A stretch of DNA of 25,680 nucleotides from Clostridia bacterium. Lineage in GTDB: Bacteria > Bacillota_A > Clostridia > Christensenellales > Aristaeellaceae. The DNA lies in contig JAFQIF010000033.1 in the NCBI GenBank assembly GCA_017397695.1, positions 1-25,680 on the forward strand. The letters are read 5' to 3'. The notes under the pieces were generated by a model, which was given only the letters and a program-made list of their open reading frames with translations, made no database searches and was not told the origin of the DNA. Positions 8,826 through 14,406 of the stretch are shown one piece after another. Numbering within the stretch: position 1 is the first letter of the stretch; each line of letters begins with the position of its first letter. The translations under genes were made by a program, and so were the position numbers.

Positions 8826-9209
8826 TCAGTTCACTGCGGTCATCCACAGACCGTGGAGATTGCAGTAGGCATACACGGCAACGGCTTTGTCATCGCCCAG
8901 CTGGAAGGTGACGCTCGGCGCCTGGCCGGGACTGAGCATTTTGCGCTGACCGCCGCGCTCGGTGCGTACATATACCCATTCGATGTAATGCACATCTTCC
9001 ATCGGATGATCTACGCTGCCGACGTTCACGGTGACGACGCTGCCGTCAATATGCACGGATGGGAGATGCTTTTCGCCGCTGGCTTCGGTGGTATTGGGAA
9101 GAAGCTGATCCATCTTCATGCCGCAGCAGGAAGGGGCAATGCCGGAATCGTGAATGACTTCGAGAATGGCGCCGCAGTCGGGACAGGAATAGAACTTGAT
9201 ATTCTTCAT
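8826..9209 (-). CDS. dfx: Desulfoferrodoxin (superoxide reductase), paralogue 1
   Basis: This cytoplasmic two-domain iron protein of 127 residues reduces superoxide to hydrogen peroxide without making oxygen, usually with rubredoxin as electron donor. The N-terminal desulforedoxin-like Fe(Cys)4 site is complete: C9, C12, C28 and C29. The catalytic centre is complete too: H48, H68, H74, C116 and H119, with the lid E46-K47 in GEKH. GGAGG lies before the ATG. It is about two thirds identical (ungapped, counted by eye) to the second copy at 12085-12468. Its upstream region is shared with the divergent DUF1349 gene and carries the 19-bp element also found before copy 2. Regulation in common with copy 2 is inferred. 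Confidence 0.96.
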   Translation of the reverse strand: MKNIKFYSCPDCGAILEVIHDSGIAPSCCGMKMDQLLPNTTEASGEKHLPSVHIDGSVVTVNVGSVDHPMEDVHYIEWVYVRTERGGQRKMLSPGQAPSVTFQLGDDKAVAVYAYCNLHGLWMTAVN

Positions 9210-9260
9210 ATTTGATTTCCTCCGTTGCTTGGAATTTATGTTTTGTTTTCTGATGATTGT

Positions 9261-9302
9261 ATTCTAGCAGAAGACGCAAAAGCGTTCCGTGACAAAATCA
9301 CC
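9261..9302 (-). promoter_or_regulatory. Desulfoferrodoxin 1 promoter with shared 19-bp element
   Basis: On the minus strand there is an extended -10 box, TGC-TAGAAT (9269-9261). Upstream lies the 19-base sequence whose plus-strand form is GTTCCGTGACAAAATCACC (9284-9302), identical to 12539-12557. It contains the inverted repeat GTGA-N5-TCAC (9289-9301). The distance from the -10 box is the same at both loci. This is a candidate operator or activator site; the binding protein is unknown. Confidence 0.7.
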
Positions 9303-9315
9303 GTGCGCTGCGATA

Positions 9316-9344
9316 TTGCCTTCGGCGGCTGCCTGTAGTACAAT
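9316..9344 (+). promoter_or_regulatory. Promoter of the DUF1349 gene
   Basis: TTGCCT (9316-9321) and TACAAT (9339-9344) are separated by exactly 17 bases. The divergent desulfoferrodoxin element ends only 13 bases upstream of this -35 box, so one bound regulator could affect both directions. Confidence 0.7.
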
Positions 9345-9390
9345 TAAATCAGAAACACACAATTCCAGCATTGGAACGGAGGAATGAGAC

Positions 9391-10002
9391 ATGCGTTTTG
9401 ATATGAATAAGCTGGTCTGGACCCGGGAACCCAGGCGCTGGGAGATGGGAGAAAACAGGATTTCTGTGACCACGGAGCCGGGCACCGACCTGTGGCAGAG
9501 AACGTATTACGGCTTCCGCAATGACAACGCGCCTGTGCTGCAGATGGAAACGGAGGAGGAATTCTTCTCCTTTGTGGTGAAAACGGACTTTGCTTCCAGC
9601 CATCACCGCTTTGATCAGTGCGGCGTGGCGCTGTACTTGGACAGCGAAAACTGGCTCAAGGGCTCTATTGAATATGAAAACGAGAGCTACCAGCGGCTGG
9701 GCAGCGTGGTGACCAATCATGGCTATTCGGACTGGGCGACCACGGATATCCCGGCGGCAGTGAAAACCATGTGGTATCGCCTCAGCCGTCGTGCAAGCGA
9801 TTACTGTATTGAGTGCTCTGAAGATGGCGAGCATTTCAGGCAGATGCGCATCTGCCATCTGCACGAGGGCGCAGGAAAGATCCGCTTTGGCGTTTATGCC
9901 TGTTCGCCGGAAGACTCCAGCTTTGAGGCGGTCTTTAGTGATATGCAGCTGATGGAATGCCAGTGGCTTGCGCACGATGGACAGCAGCCGGACGAGGCGT
10001 GA
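9391..10002 (+). CDS. DUF1349 domain protein (concanavalin-like fold)
   Basis: This is a cytoplasmic protein of 203 residues with no signal peptide or membrane segment. It matches the DUF1349 (PF07081) family by its pattern: an early TDLWQRTYYGF segment, FDQCGVALYLDSENWLKGSIEYEN in the middle, then WATTDIPA and a C-terminal beta strand set ending in FEAVFSDMQL. The family has a concanavalin A-like beta-sandwich and is loosely linked to sugar or enolase regulation in yeast; no reaction is known. GGAGG precedes the ATG. It is transcribed divergently from desulfoferrodoxin 1. There is no terminator before the ferredoxin gene 120 bases on. Confidence 0.85.
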   Translation: MRFDMNKLVWTREPRRWEMGENRISVTTEPGTDLWQRTYYGFRNDNAPVLQMETEEEFFSFVVKTDFASSHHRFDQCGVALYLDSENWLKGSIEYENESYQRLGSVVTNHGYSDWATTDIPAAVKTMWYRLSRRASDYCIECSEDGEHFRQMRICHLHEGAGKIRFGVYACSPEDSSFEAVFSDMQLMECQWLAHDGQQPDEA

Positions 10003-10030
10003 GCGTAAGCCGGACTGATTCAGCACTTGC

Positions 10031-10044
10031 GTTGAAAATTCAAC
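10031..10044. promoter_or_regulatory. Short palindrome upstream of the ferredoxin gene
   Basis: Perfect 6-base arms GTTGAA and TTCAAC are separated by AA, in the 120-base gap before the ferredoxin gene. I find no convincing -35/-10 pair beside it. It may be an operator; support is weak. Confidence 0.3.
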
Positions 10045-10122
10045 ATACTTGTTCTGCGACTGTGTTATTCTGTATCCATCAGATCAGAAAACGGCCTATA
10101 GAGGCCTGGCAGGAGGAAGAAT

Positions 10123-10803
10123 ATGATACGCAGGATCATTACCATCGATGAGGAAAGATGCAATGGCTGCGGCCTGTGCGCAAAAGCATGCCACGAGGGT
10201 GCGATCGGCATGGTGAACGGGAAGGCAAAGCTGCTGCGGGAGGATTACTGTGACGGTCTGGGCGACTGCCTTCCGGCGTGCCCGATGAACGCAATATCCT
10301 TTGAAGAGCGCGAAGCGCCTGCTTACGACGAGGCGGCTGTGCTTGCCGCCAAAAAGAAAAAGGAAGAGACGCTTTCCTGCGGCTGTCCGGGCAGCGCATG
10401 CAGCACCTTGGACGGTGCAGACGCAGGCGAGGAGGTTCTCGGCTGCCTGCGCAATTTCCCGGTGCAGCTCAAGCTTGCGCCGGTGAACAGCCCGTTCTTT
10501 GACGGCATGCATCTGCTGATTGCGGCCGACTGCACGGCATATGCCTATGGCAATTTCCATCAGGATTTCATCCGCGGACGCACGGTGCTGATCGCCTGTC
10601 CGAAGCTGGATAATGCGGAGTATGCGCTTAAGCTTGCGCAGATTTTCCGGACAAACGATATCCGGAGCATCACCGTTGCGCGAATGACCGTGCCTTGCTG
10701 CGGCGGGCTGAGCCACGCGGTGAAGACTGCAGTGGAGATGAGCGGAAAAGATATTCCGCTGAGAATTGTCACAATCAGCCCGGACGGAAAGATTCTGAGA
10801 TAA
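10123..10803 (+). CDS. 4Fe-4S ferredoxin-domain protein
   Basis: This 226-residue cytoplasmic protein has an N-terminal bacterial ferredoxin domain. The first cluster motif is complete: C13, C16, C19 and C23 (C-x2-C-x2-C-x3-C). The second reads C43-x5-C49-x3-C53-P: the usual second Cys position holds L46, so this site may hold a 3Fe-4S cluster or borrow a ligand. A Cys-rich stretch CGCPGSAC follows near residue 86. The C-terminal 120 residues (HLLIAADCTAYAYGNF..., ACPKLD, PCCGGL) are typical of clostridial stand-alone ferredoxins of this length and may bind further metal. AGGAGG precedes the ATG. It sits between the DUF1349 and UPF0489 genes in the oxygen-stress block. Electron transfer is certain in kind; its partner is unknown. 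Confidence 0.88.
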   Translation: MIRRIITIDEERCNGCGLCAKACHEGAIGMVNGKAKLLREDYCDGLGDCLPACPMNAISFEEREAPAYDEAAVLAAKKKKEETLSCGCPGSACSTLDGADAGEEVLGCLRNFPVQLKLAPVNSPFFDGMHLLIAADCTAYAYGNFHQDFIRGRTVLIACPKLDNAEYALKLAQIFRTNDIRSITVARMTVPCCGGLSHAVKTAVEMSGKDIPLRIVTISPDGKILR

Positions 10804-10852
10804 GAAGCGCGGCGGCAGGGGCAGCGTGCTGCTGCGCGGAGGAGAGATAAAC

Positions 10853-11569
10853 ATGCGTGTTTTGGATCTGGATATGGATTTCTTTCTCTCGGATCCTTGC
10901 CCGTTGGCCCCGATGGGTGAGCGGCCGGATGAAGAGAGTGCTCAGCCCTGGAGCGACGCAGAAGTGATTCGCTTCCTAGAGGAGCGGTGCGGCCTGAGCC
11001 GAGAGCATCCTGTTCCCGGTGCGATCTTTGATACGCACGATAAAGCGCTGGATTTCTGGCGGGCGCGCATGCGAAGCGGAGAACTGACTGCACCGTTTGA
11101 GGTGGTGCATGTGGATACGCATTCGGATCTGGCCTTCGGCCCGCCGGGTACGCCCTATGTGCTCAACGTCGTGCTTTCCCGCGCACCGCAGCAGCGCGAG
11201 GCGATTGAAGCCTACCGGGAGGCTGTGGAGCTGGACGAGGCCAATTATCTGCTCTTCGCGCTTGCTTTCCGCTGGATCGATCGCCTCTGCTACGTGCGCA
11301 ATCCGAAGTCGCATCAGGATATTCCGGCGCAGCTGCGCAACGCGCAAGGGGATATTCAGCTGCGCAGCTTCATATCGGCGATGATGGAGGGCAGAAACGG
11401 GAAAGAACCGGTTGTGCCCTTTGCCGTGTATGACGATTACCGGCAGTTTTCCGTGAAGGGATACGATTTCGTTACCATGGCACAGTCTCCGCGGTATGCG
11501 CCGGAGTCTGCGGACAGGATTATGGAGCTCCTGCGGCCGTACATCGTTGAGATCCCTGTGACAATATAA
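10853..11569 (+). CDS. UPF0489 family protein (arginase-like fold, putative metal binding)
   Basis: This is a protein of 238 residues without signal peptide or membrane segments. The N-terminus LDLDMDFFL and the motif VHVDTHSDL (H86, D88, H90, D92) are hallmarks of UPF0489 (homologues of human C5orf22), related in fold to arginase/ureohydrolase metal enzymes. No substrate is established. The start at 10853 is chosen over the in-frame ATG at 10826 because GGAGAG lies just upstream. The gene follows the ferredoxin gene by 49 bases in the same direction and ends at a strong two-way terminator. Confidence 0.85.
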   Translation: MRVLDLDMDFFLSDPCPLAPMGERPDEESAQPWSDAEVIRFLEERCGLSREHPVPGAIFDTHDKALDFWRARMRSGELTAPFEVVHVDTHSDLAFGPPGTPYVLNVVLSRAPQQREAIEAYREAVELDEANYLLFALAFRWIDRLCYVRNPKSHQDIPAQLRNAQGDIQLRSFISAMMEGRNGKEPVVPFAVYDDYRQFSVKGYDFVTMAQSPRYAPESADRIMELLRPYIVEIPVTI

Positions 11570-11586
11570 GCATTCAAAGCGTATAA

Positions 11587-11626
11587 AGCAGGAGGCTGCG
11601 GCTTATGCCGCAGCCTCCTGCTGCTT
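11587..11626. terminator. Bidirectional terminator between UPF0489 and rhodanese genes
   Basis: The 16-base perfect arms (11587-11602 and 11607-11622) enclose the loop TTAT, between the ends of two convergent genes. A TTTT tract follows on the plus side. On the minus side the flank is only mildly T-rich. Confidence 0.9.
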
Positions 11627-11629
11627 TTG

Positions 11630-12019
11630 CTATTCGATGACAATTTCACCGGGCCATGCGTTGATTCCGCCGAACTCCACGATGTTGGTGTAGCCCAGAC
11701 GAACCAGTTTGTCAGACGCCTGCTTTGAGCGGTTGCCGCTGCGGCAATAGACGAGGATCAGTTGGTCCTTGTCGGGAAGGCTGGGAATCTGTGCAGTGCC
11801 GATGGCTTCGTTAGGGATATTGACTGCGCCGGGGATATGACCGGCGGCATATTCGGCAGGGGTGCGCACATCCAGGATGATATGGTTTGTCTCAGAAGCC
11901 ATCATGTCAATGGCCTCCTGCATGGTGATCCGGCGATAATCCTCAGCGCCGGCTTCGGGCGCGGCGCAGCCGGTCAAAATCAGCGTGAGCATCAGCAGAA
12001 GCGGTAAAGCTTTTTTCAT
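11630..12019 (-). CDS. Rhodanese-domain lipoprotein
   Basis: This is a 129-residue protein anchored outside the membrane. Residues 1-18 form a lipoprotein signal with lipobox LTGC (lipidated C18). A single rhodanese domain follows, with ILDVRTPAEYAAGHIPGA and the active-site loop CRSGNRS, catalytic C92. Such domains move sulfane sulfur or act as thiol redox sensors; the substrate is unknown. AGGAGG precedes the ATG. It lies 65 bases downstream of desulfoferrodoxin 2 in the same direction. The gap holds a GC-rich hairpin (arms GGCGCGGC and GCCGCGCC) without a T-run, so partial read-through from the desulfoferrodoxin promoter is plausible. The stop codon is TAG. Confidence 0.92.
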   Translation of the reverse strand: MKKALPLLLMLTLILTGCAAPEAGAEDYRRITMQEAIDMMASETNHIILDVRTPAEYAAGHIPGAVNIPNEAIGTAQIPSLPDKDQLILVYCRSGNRSKQASDKLVRLGYTNIVEFGGINAWPGEIVIE

Positions 12020-12084
12020 ACGGACACCTCCTGTCGTCTATATGCAGGCACGGCGCGGCGGCTTTGCCGCGCCGCTGCACTGTA

Positions 12085-12468
12085 TCAGTTCAGATCGGTT
12101 TTCCAAAGACCGTGCAGATTGCAGTAGGCGTAAACGGCCAGCGGCTTGTCGCCGGAAAGCTCGAAGACAACCTTGGGCGCCTGACCGGGCTCAAGATGCT
12201 TGCGCTGGCTGCCGTGTTCGGTGACGAGCTGCACCCACTCGATATAGTGTACATCCTGCATCGGATGATCCACACTGCCGACATTCACAGTGACAATGTT
12301 GCCTTCCACGGAGACGGCAGGAATGTGCTTTTCGCCGCTGGCTTCGGTGGTGTTGGGAATCAGCTCGGTCATCTTCTGGCCGCAGCAAACGGGGGCGATA
12401 CCGGGATCATGGAGCATTTCAACGACGTTGCCGCAGATGGGGCAGAGATAGAATCTGGTATTCATCAT
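12085..12468 (-). CDS. dfx: Desulfoferrodoxin (superoxide reductase), paralogue 2
   Basis: This is a second complete superoxide reductase of 127 residues that aligns with paralogue 1 without gaps. Both metal sites are intact: C9, C12, C28 and C29 for the desulforedoxin site; H48, H68, H74, C116 and H119 with E46-K47 for the active centre. GGAGG lies nine bases before the first of two adjacent ATG codons. It is followed by the rhodanese lipoprotein gene and is divergent from a NuoE-like gene. The differences from copy 1 lie mostly at surface positions (for example residues 80-91). This suggests similar chemistry with perhaps a different electron donor or expression level; that is inference. 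Confidence 0.96.
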   Translation of the reverse strand: MMNTRFYLCPICGNVVEMLHDPGIAPVCCGQKMTELIPNTTEASGEKHIPAVSVEGNIVTVNVGSVDHPMQDVHYIEWVQLVTEHGSQRKHLEPGQAPKVVFELSGDKPLAVYAYCNLHGLWKTDLN

Positions 12469-12515
12469 ATTTCATTTCCTCCGTTTCGGAATGTGTGTTT
12501 GTTTGGTATGGCTGT

Positions 12516-12557
12516 ATTGTAGCAGAGCGCGCCGCGCCGTTCCGTGACAAAATCACC
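12516..12557 (-). promoter_or_regulatory. Desulfoferrodoxin 2 promoter with shared 19-bp element
   Basis: An extended -10 box, TGC-TACAAT (12524-12516), lies at the same distance from the 19-base element (12539-12557) as at the first locus. The 13 bases between the TGC region and the element differ between the loci, while the element is identical. That argues for selection on the element rather than recent duplication of the whole region. Confidence 0.72.
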
Positions 12558-12570
12558 TTCGACAGGTGAA

Positions 12571-12599
12571 TTGTATTTTTGCTTTCAGTGCGGTACAAT
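12571..12599 (+). promoter_or_regulatory. Promoter of the NuoE-like gene
   Basis: TTGTAT (12571-12576) and TACAAT (12594-12599) are 17 bases apart, divergent from desulfoferrodoxin 2. The layout is the same as at the first desulfoferrodoxin locus. Confidence 0.7.
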
Positions 12600-12631
12600 C
12601 ATAGGGAAAAGGGGATAAGGAGGATGGTGTG

Positions 12632-13093
12632 ATGCACGGCGAAGAAATCCGGGAGATGATCGAATACTATCACGGCCAGGGTGCGCAGCAGGATCAGCAG
12701 ATGCTCATTGCGCTTCTGCGCGAGGCGCAGGAGGCGGAAGGAGGCGCGCTTTCGCTGGGCATGCTCGAGCAGATTGCGCAGGCATACGGGATGAAGGTCA
12801 CGCTGCTGCAGGCGATCATCCGCCGTGTGCCCAGCCTGCGCTGCGAAACCGCAAGGCACAGGCTGGAGGTCTGTGGCACATGCAGGGCGGGCGCAAAGCT
12901 TCGGGACGAAATCGAGCGGACGTACAGCGTGAAGAGCGGAACCTGCAATGAGACAGCGGGCTTTTCCTACTGGGTGACGCCCTGCATGAAGAACTGTAAG
13001 AACGGGCCGTCCATTCGCTGGGACGGCGTGCTCTACGGGCAGGCGAATGCGGCAATGGTGCAGGCATTGATACACAATGGCAAGGAAAGATAG
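12632..13093 (+). CDS. NuoE-like [2Fe-2S] subunit of an NAD(P)H oxidoreductase, stand-alone
   Basis: This protein of 153 residues has an N-terminal helical part (about 1-70, with the DQQMLIALLREAQEAEGG and LEQIAQAYG pattern of NuoE/HydC helices). A thioredoxin-like [2Fe-2S] part follows. Candidate ligands are C81 and C84 (C-x2-C, instead of the usual C-x4-C) and C118 and C122 (C-x3-C), with C71 and C105 extra. There is no NuoF-like flavin partner next to it, so its electron partner is elsewhere. ATG 12632 has AAGGAGG eight bases upstream; a GTG directly before it is an alternative. It is divergent from desulfoferrodoxin 2 and may share its control. It ends in TAG. Confidence 0.82.
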   Translation: MHGEEIREMIEYYHGQGAQQDQQMLIALLREAQEAEGGALSLGMLEQIAQAYGMKVTLLQAIIRRVPSLRCETARHRLEVCGTCRAGAKLRDEIERTYSVKSGTCNETAGFSYWVTPCMKNCKNGPSIRWDGVLYGQANAAMVQALIHNGKER

Positions 13094-13120
13094 CTTGCGG
13101 CATAATCTGTATACATAAAG

Positions 13121-13150
13121 CAAAAGACCTTCTCTTTTGAGAAGGTCTTT
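13121..13150 (-). terminator. Terminator of the degenerate tRNA-Ala copy
   Basis: Perfect 12-base arms AAAGACCTTCTC and GAGAAGGTCTTT enclose the loop TTTT (plus-strand view). It directly follows the tRNA 3' end on the minus strand and is nearly identical to the hairpin at 14216-14246. It may also stop the convergent NuoE-like gene. Confidence 0.85.
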
Positions 13151-13151
13151 G

Positions 13152-13222
13152 TGGTGGAGCATACCGGATTCGAACCGGTGACCTCTACAATGCAAATGTA
13201 GCGCGCTGCCGAGGCATGCCCA
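13152..13222 (-). tRNA. tRNA-Ala(UGC)-like sequence, probable pseudo-tRNA
   Basis: From the anticodon arm to the CCA end this is the same as the intact tRNA-Ala at 14248-14323, apart from one base in the anticodon (TGC here, CGC there). The anticodon stem, T arm, acceptor 3' strand ATGCTCC and encoded ACCA are all present. The 5' half is damaged. In one alignment a TGGGCAT acceptor strand is followed by a D arm about five bases short. In another, AGTTGG of the D loop lies further out, with a 12-base insertion. No TATAAT-type promoter is visible upstream. It is probably a remnant of duplication or recombination, but a functional odd tRNA cannot be excluded. Confidence 0.6.
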
Positions 13223-13287
13223 ACTCAGCCCATGCAATTGCACAGCGGCCGGTTTGACAAATTGGAATTTACCAAACTTTTTCACAT

Positions 13288-13716
13288 TTATTTATCGGAC
13301 GGTTGGCTCAATACTCGCTCAAGCGGAATCCATCCAATATAGCGGGGATGTTCCCCAATTGGAGAGGTTAACTGTTCGATCTGTTGGAAATTGTCTATCC
13401 GAACAGTCGCCCAAGCGTGAATTACTAGCCCTTCGCCTAGACTAATACCACAATGTCCCCAGTTAACAGTCCCATCTTCGCTTTGACACAAGCAATCATA
13501 GAATACAAATGCACCACGCTCGGGCTTTCCAAATTGGATTGCATCATAATACATATTGCAAGATTCTTTTGCACAGTCTCCGCCGAATATTTCGATCTGA
13601 TTACTAATCTCTAAAGCATCTTCAATAAAAGACAAACACCAGCCGCTGTACTTAGGATCTCCAATTTTCCCCAGCGCCCAATGAATCATATTTTCTGCGA
13701 TTTGAGAGTGCTGCAT
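13288..13716 (-). CDS. NlpC/P60-like cysteine peptidase fold protein
   Basis: This is a protein of 142 residues with no signal peptide. A Cys in SGWCLSF (C27) on a predicted helix and a His in NWGHCGISLG (H88) on a strand give the order and spacing of a papain-like NlpC/P60 or CHAP-type catalytic pair; H100 in VIHAW is an extra conserved-looking His. Such enzymes usually cleave peptidoglycan peptides. Without an export signal it may act inside the cell, or as a toxin-like or phage-type enzyme. GGAGGGG precedes ATG 13716; the frame open to 13773 lacks such a site. It lies 25 bases after the membrane-protein gene in an AT-rich island between two tRNA-Ala copies, so it is probably acquired. The family call is by pattern only. 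Confidence 0.65.
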   Translation of the reverse strand: MQHSQIAENMIHWALGKIGDPKYSGWCLSFIEDALEISNQIEIFGGDCAKESCNMYYDAIQFGKPERGAFVFYDCLCQSEDGTVNWGHCGISLGEGLVIHAWATVRIDNFQQIEQLTSPIGEHPRYIGWIPLERVLSQPSDK

Positions 13717-13741
13717 GATATCCCCTCCAAATTGGAATTGG

Positions 13742-14155
13742 TCAATCCGTTTTTTCAAATGAAACAAACTCAATTTGAAGATGGTTTTTCTTGTGTCGGA
13801 AAATAGAAAGCATCAGTTCGTAATTCTCTATTGTGCCATCCTCATTTACACATTGGAATTTCATTACCCCTTCCCCCTCCGATAAAGCAATTATGTGGAA
13901 TTCTGAAACAGTTTCAGTTTCAACATCATAATCGCTTGCATAGCACTCAGCGGTCTGCGTAATTGACCATTTTTTGCTATTGTTATCATTATTCAAATCT
14001 AATACTAGTGAACCACCATCACCACACATTGCTGAGTAATTCTCACCATCAACTTCAAATGTTTTTGGCATATATGGCTGATGAAGGACAAGCGCCGCTA
14101 CAGCAACGATGACAATTAATGCAATGACCCAAATTATAGATAATTTCTTTTTCAT
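13742..14155 (-). CDS. Small membrane-anchored protein of unknown function
   Basis: I do not recognise this 137-residue protein with certainty. Residues 1-25 are a basic start plus one hydrophobic helix, giving a membrane anchor or uncleaved signal with the rest outside. The outside part is rich in beta-strand pattern: LVLDLNNDNNSKKWSI, then EFHIIALSEGEGVMKF and YELMLSIF. This order recalls the Ig-like chagasin (I42) cysteine-protease inhibitors, but their NPTTGY loop is not present. ATG 14155 is chosen because AAAGGGG lies eight bases upstream; an in-frame ATG two codons earlier would sit too close to it. It is the first gene of a two-gene AT-rich unit with the NlpC/P60-like gene. Confidence 0.6.
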   Translation of the reverse strand: MKKKLSIIWVIALIVIVAVAALVLHQPYMPKTFEVDGENYSAMCGDGGSLVLDLNNDNNSKKWSITQTAECYASDYDVETETVSEFHIIALSEGEGVMKFQCVNEDGTIENYELMLSIFRHKKNHLQIEFVSFEKTD

Positions 14156-14215
14156 AGGCATAACCCCTTTATCAAATTCAAGTTTTCCATGCTCATACAA
14201 TATTCTGTTGATAAA

Positions 14216-14246
14216 ACAAAAAACCTTCTCAAAAGAGAAGGTCTTT
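14216..14246 (-). terminator. Terminator of tRNA-Ala(CGC)
   Basis: The hairpin arms ACCTTCTC and GAGAAGGT have loop AAAA and A-rich/T-rich flanks. It directly follows the CCA end of the tRNA on the minus strand. One base of the outer stem differs from the copy at 13121-13150. Confidence 0.85.
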
Positions 14247-14247
14247 G

Positions 14248-14323
14248 TGGTGGAGCATACCGGATTCGAACCGGTGACCTCTACAATGCGAATGTAGCGC
14301 GCTACCAACTGTGCTAATGCCCC
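14248..14323 (-). tRNA. tRNA-Ala (anticodon CGC)
   Basis: The 76 bases include an encoded CCA. The acceptor arms GGGGCAT and ATGCTCC pair with a G3-U70 wobble, the classic alanine identity element, and the discriminator is A. The anticodon stem CTACA/TGTAG encloses the loop TTCGCAT (anticodon CGC, reading GCG). The T arm ACCGG-TTCGAAT-CCGGT is perfect. The D stem GCAC/GCGC has one A-C mismatch. A promoter (14376-14349) and a terminator (14246-14216) flank it. Confidence 0.93.
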
Positions 14324-14348
14324 ATATGCTGTTTTCCAAGCGAAAAAT

Positions 14349-14376
14349 ATTATATCATATTCTGGGAAAAAAACAA
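14349..14376 (-). promoter_or_regulatory. Promoter of tRNA-Ala(CGC)
   Basis: On the minus strand, TTGTTT (14376-14371) and TATAAT (14354-14349) are 16 bases apart, 25 bases before the tRNA. The -35 box lies inside the T-run of the DUF554 terminator. Confidence 0.65.
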
Positions 14377-14394
14377 GAGGGGAAAACTCCCCTC
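14367..14394 (-). terminator. Intrinsic terminator of the DUF554 gene
   Basis: Arms GAGGGG (14377-14382) and CCCCTC (14389-14394) are followed on the minus strand by TTGTTTTTTT, 12 bases after the stop codon. Confidence 0.88.
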
Positions 14395-14406
14395 CTGCGA
14401 AATTTA

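Noticed and set aside
9284..9302. Shared element as a PerR, Fur or standard CRP/FNR box
   Set aside because: It lacks the TTATAAT-type PerR and AT-rich Fur patterns, and GTGA-N5-TCAC has one base less between the half sites than CRP/FNR sites.
12020..12084. GC-rich hairpin between desulfoferrodoxin 2 and the rhodanese gene as a terminator
   Set aside because: The stem is strong but no T-run follows on the minus strand, so it is noted under the rhodanese gene and not listed as a terminator.
13121..14323. Insertion sequence or transposon between the tRNA copies
   Set aside because: There is no transposase or integrase frame and no terminal inverted repeats; only the direct repeat of the tRNA/terminator unit is seen.
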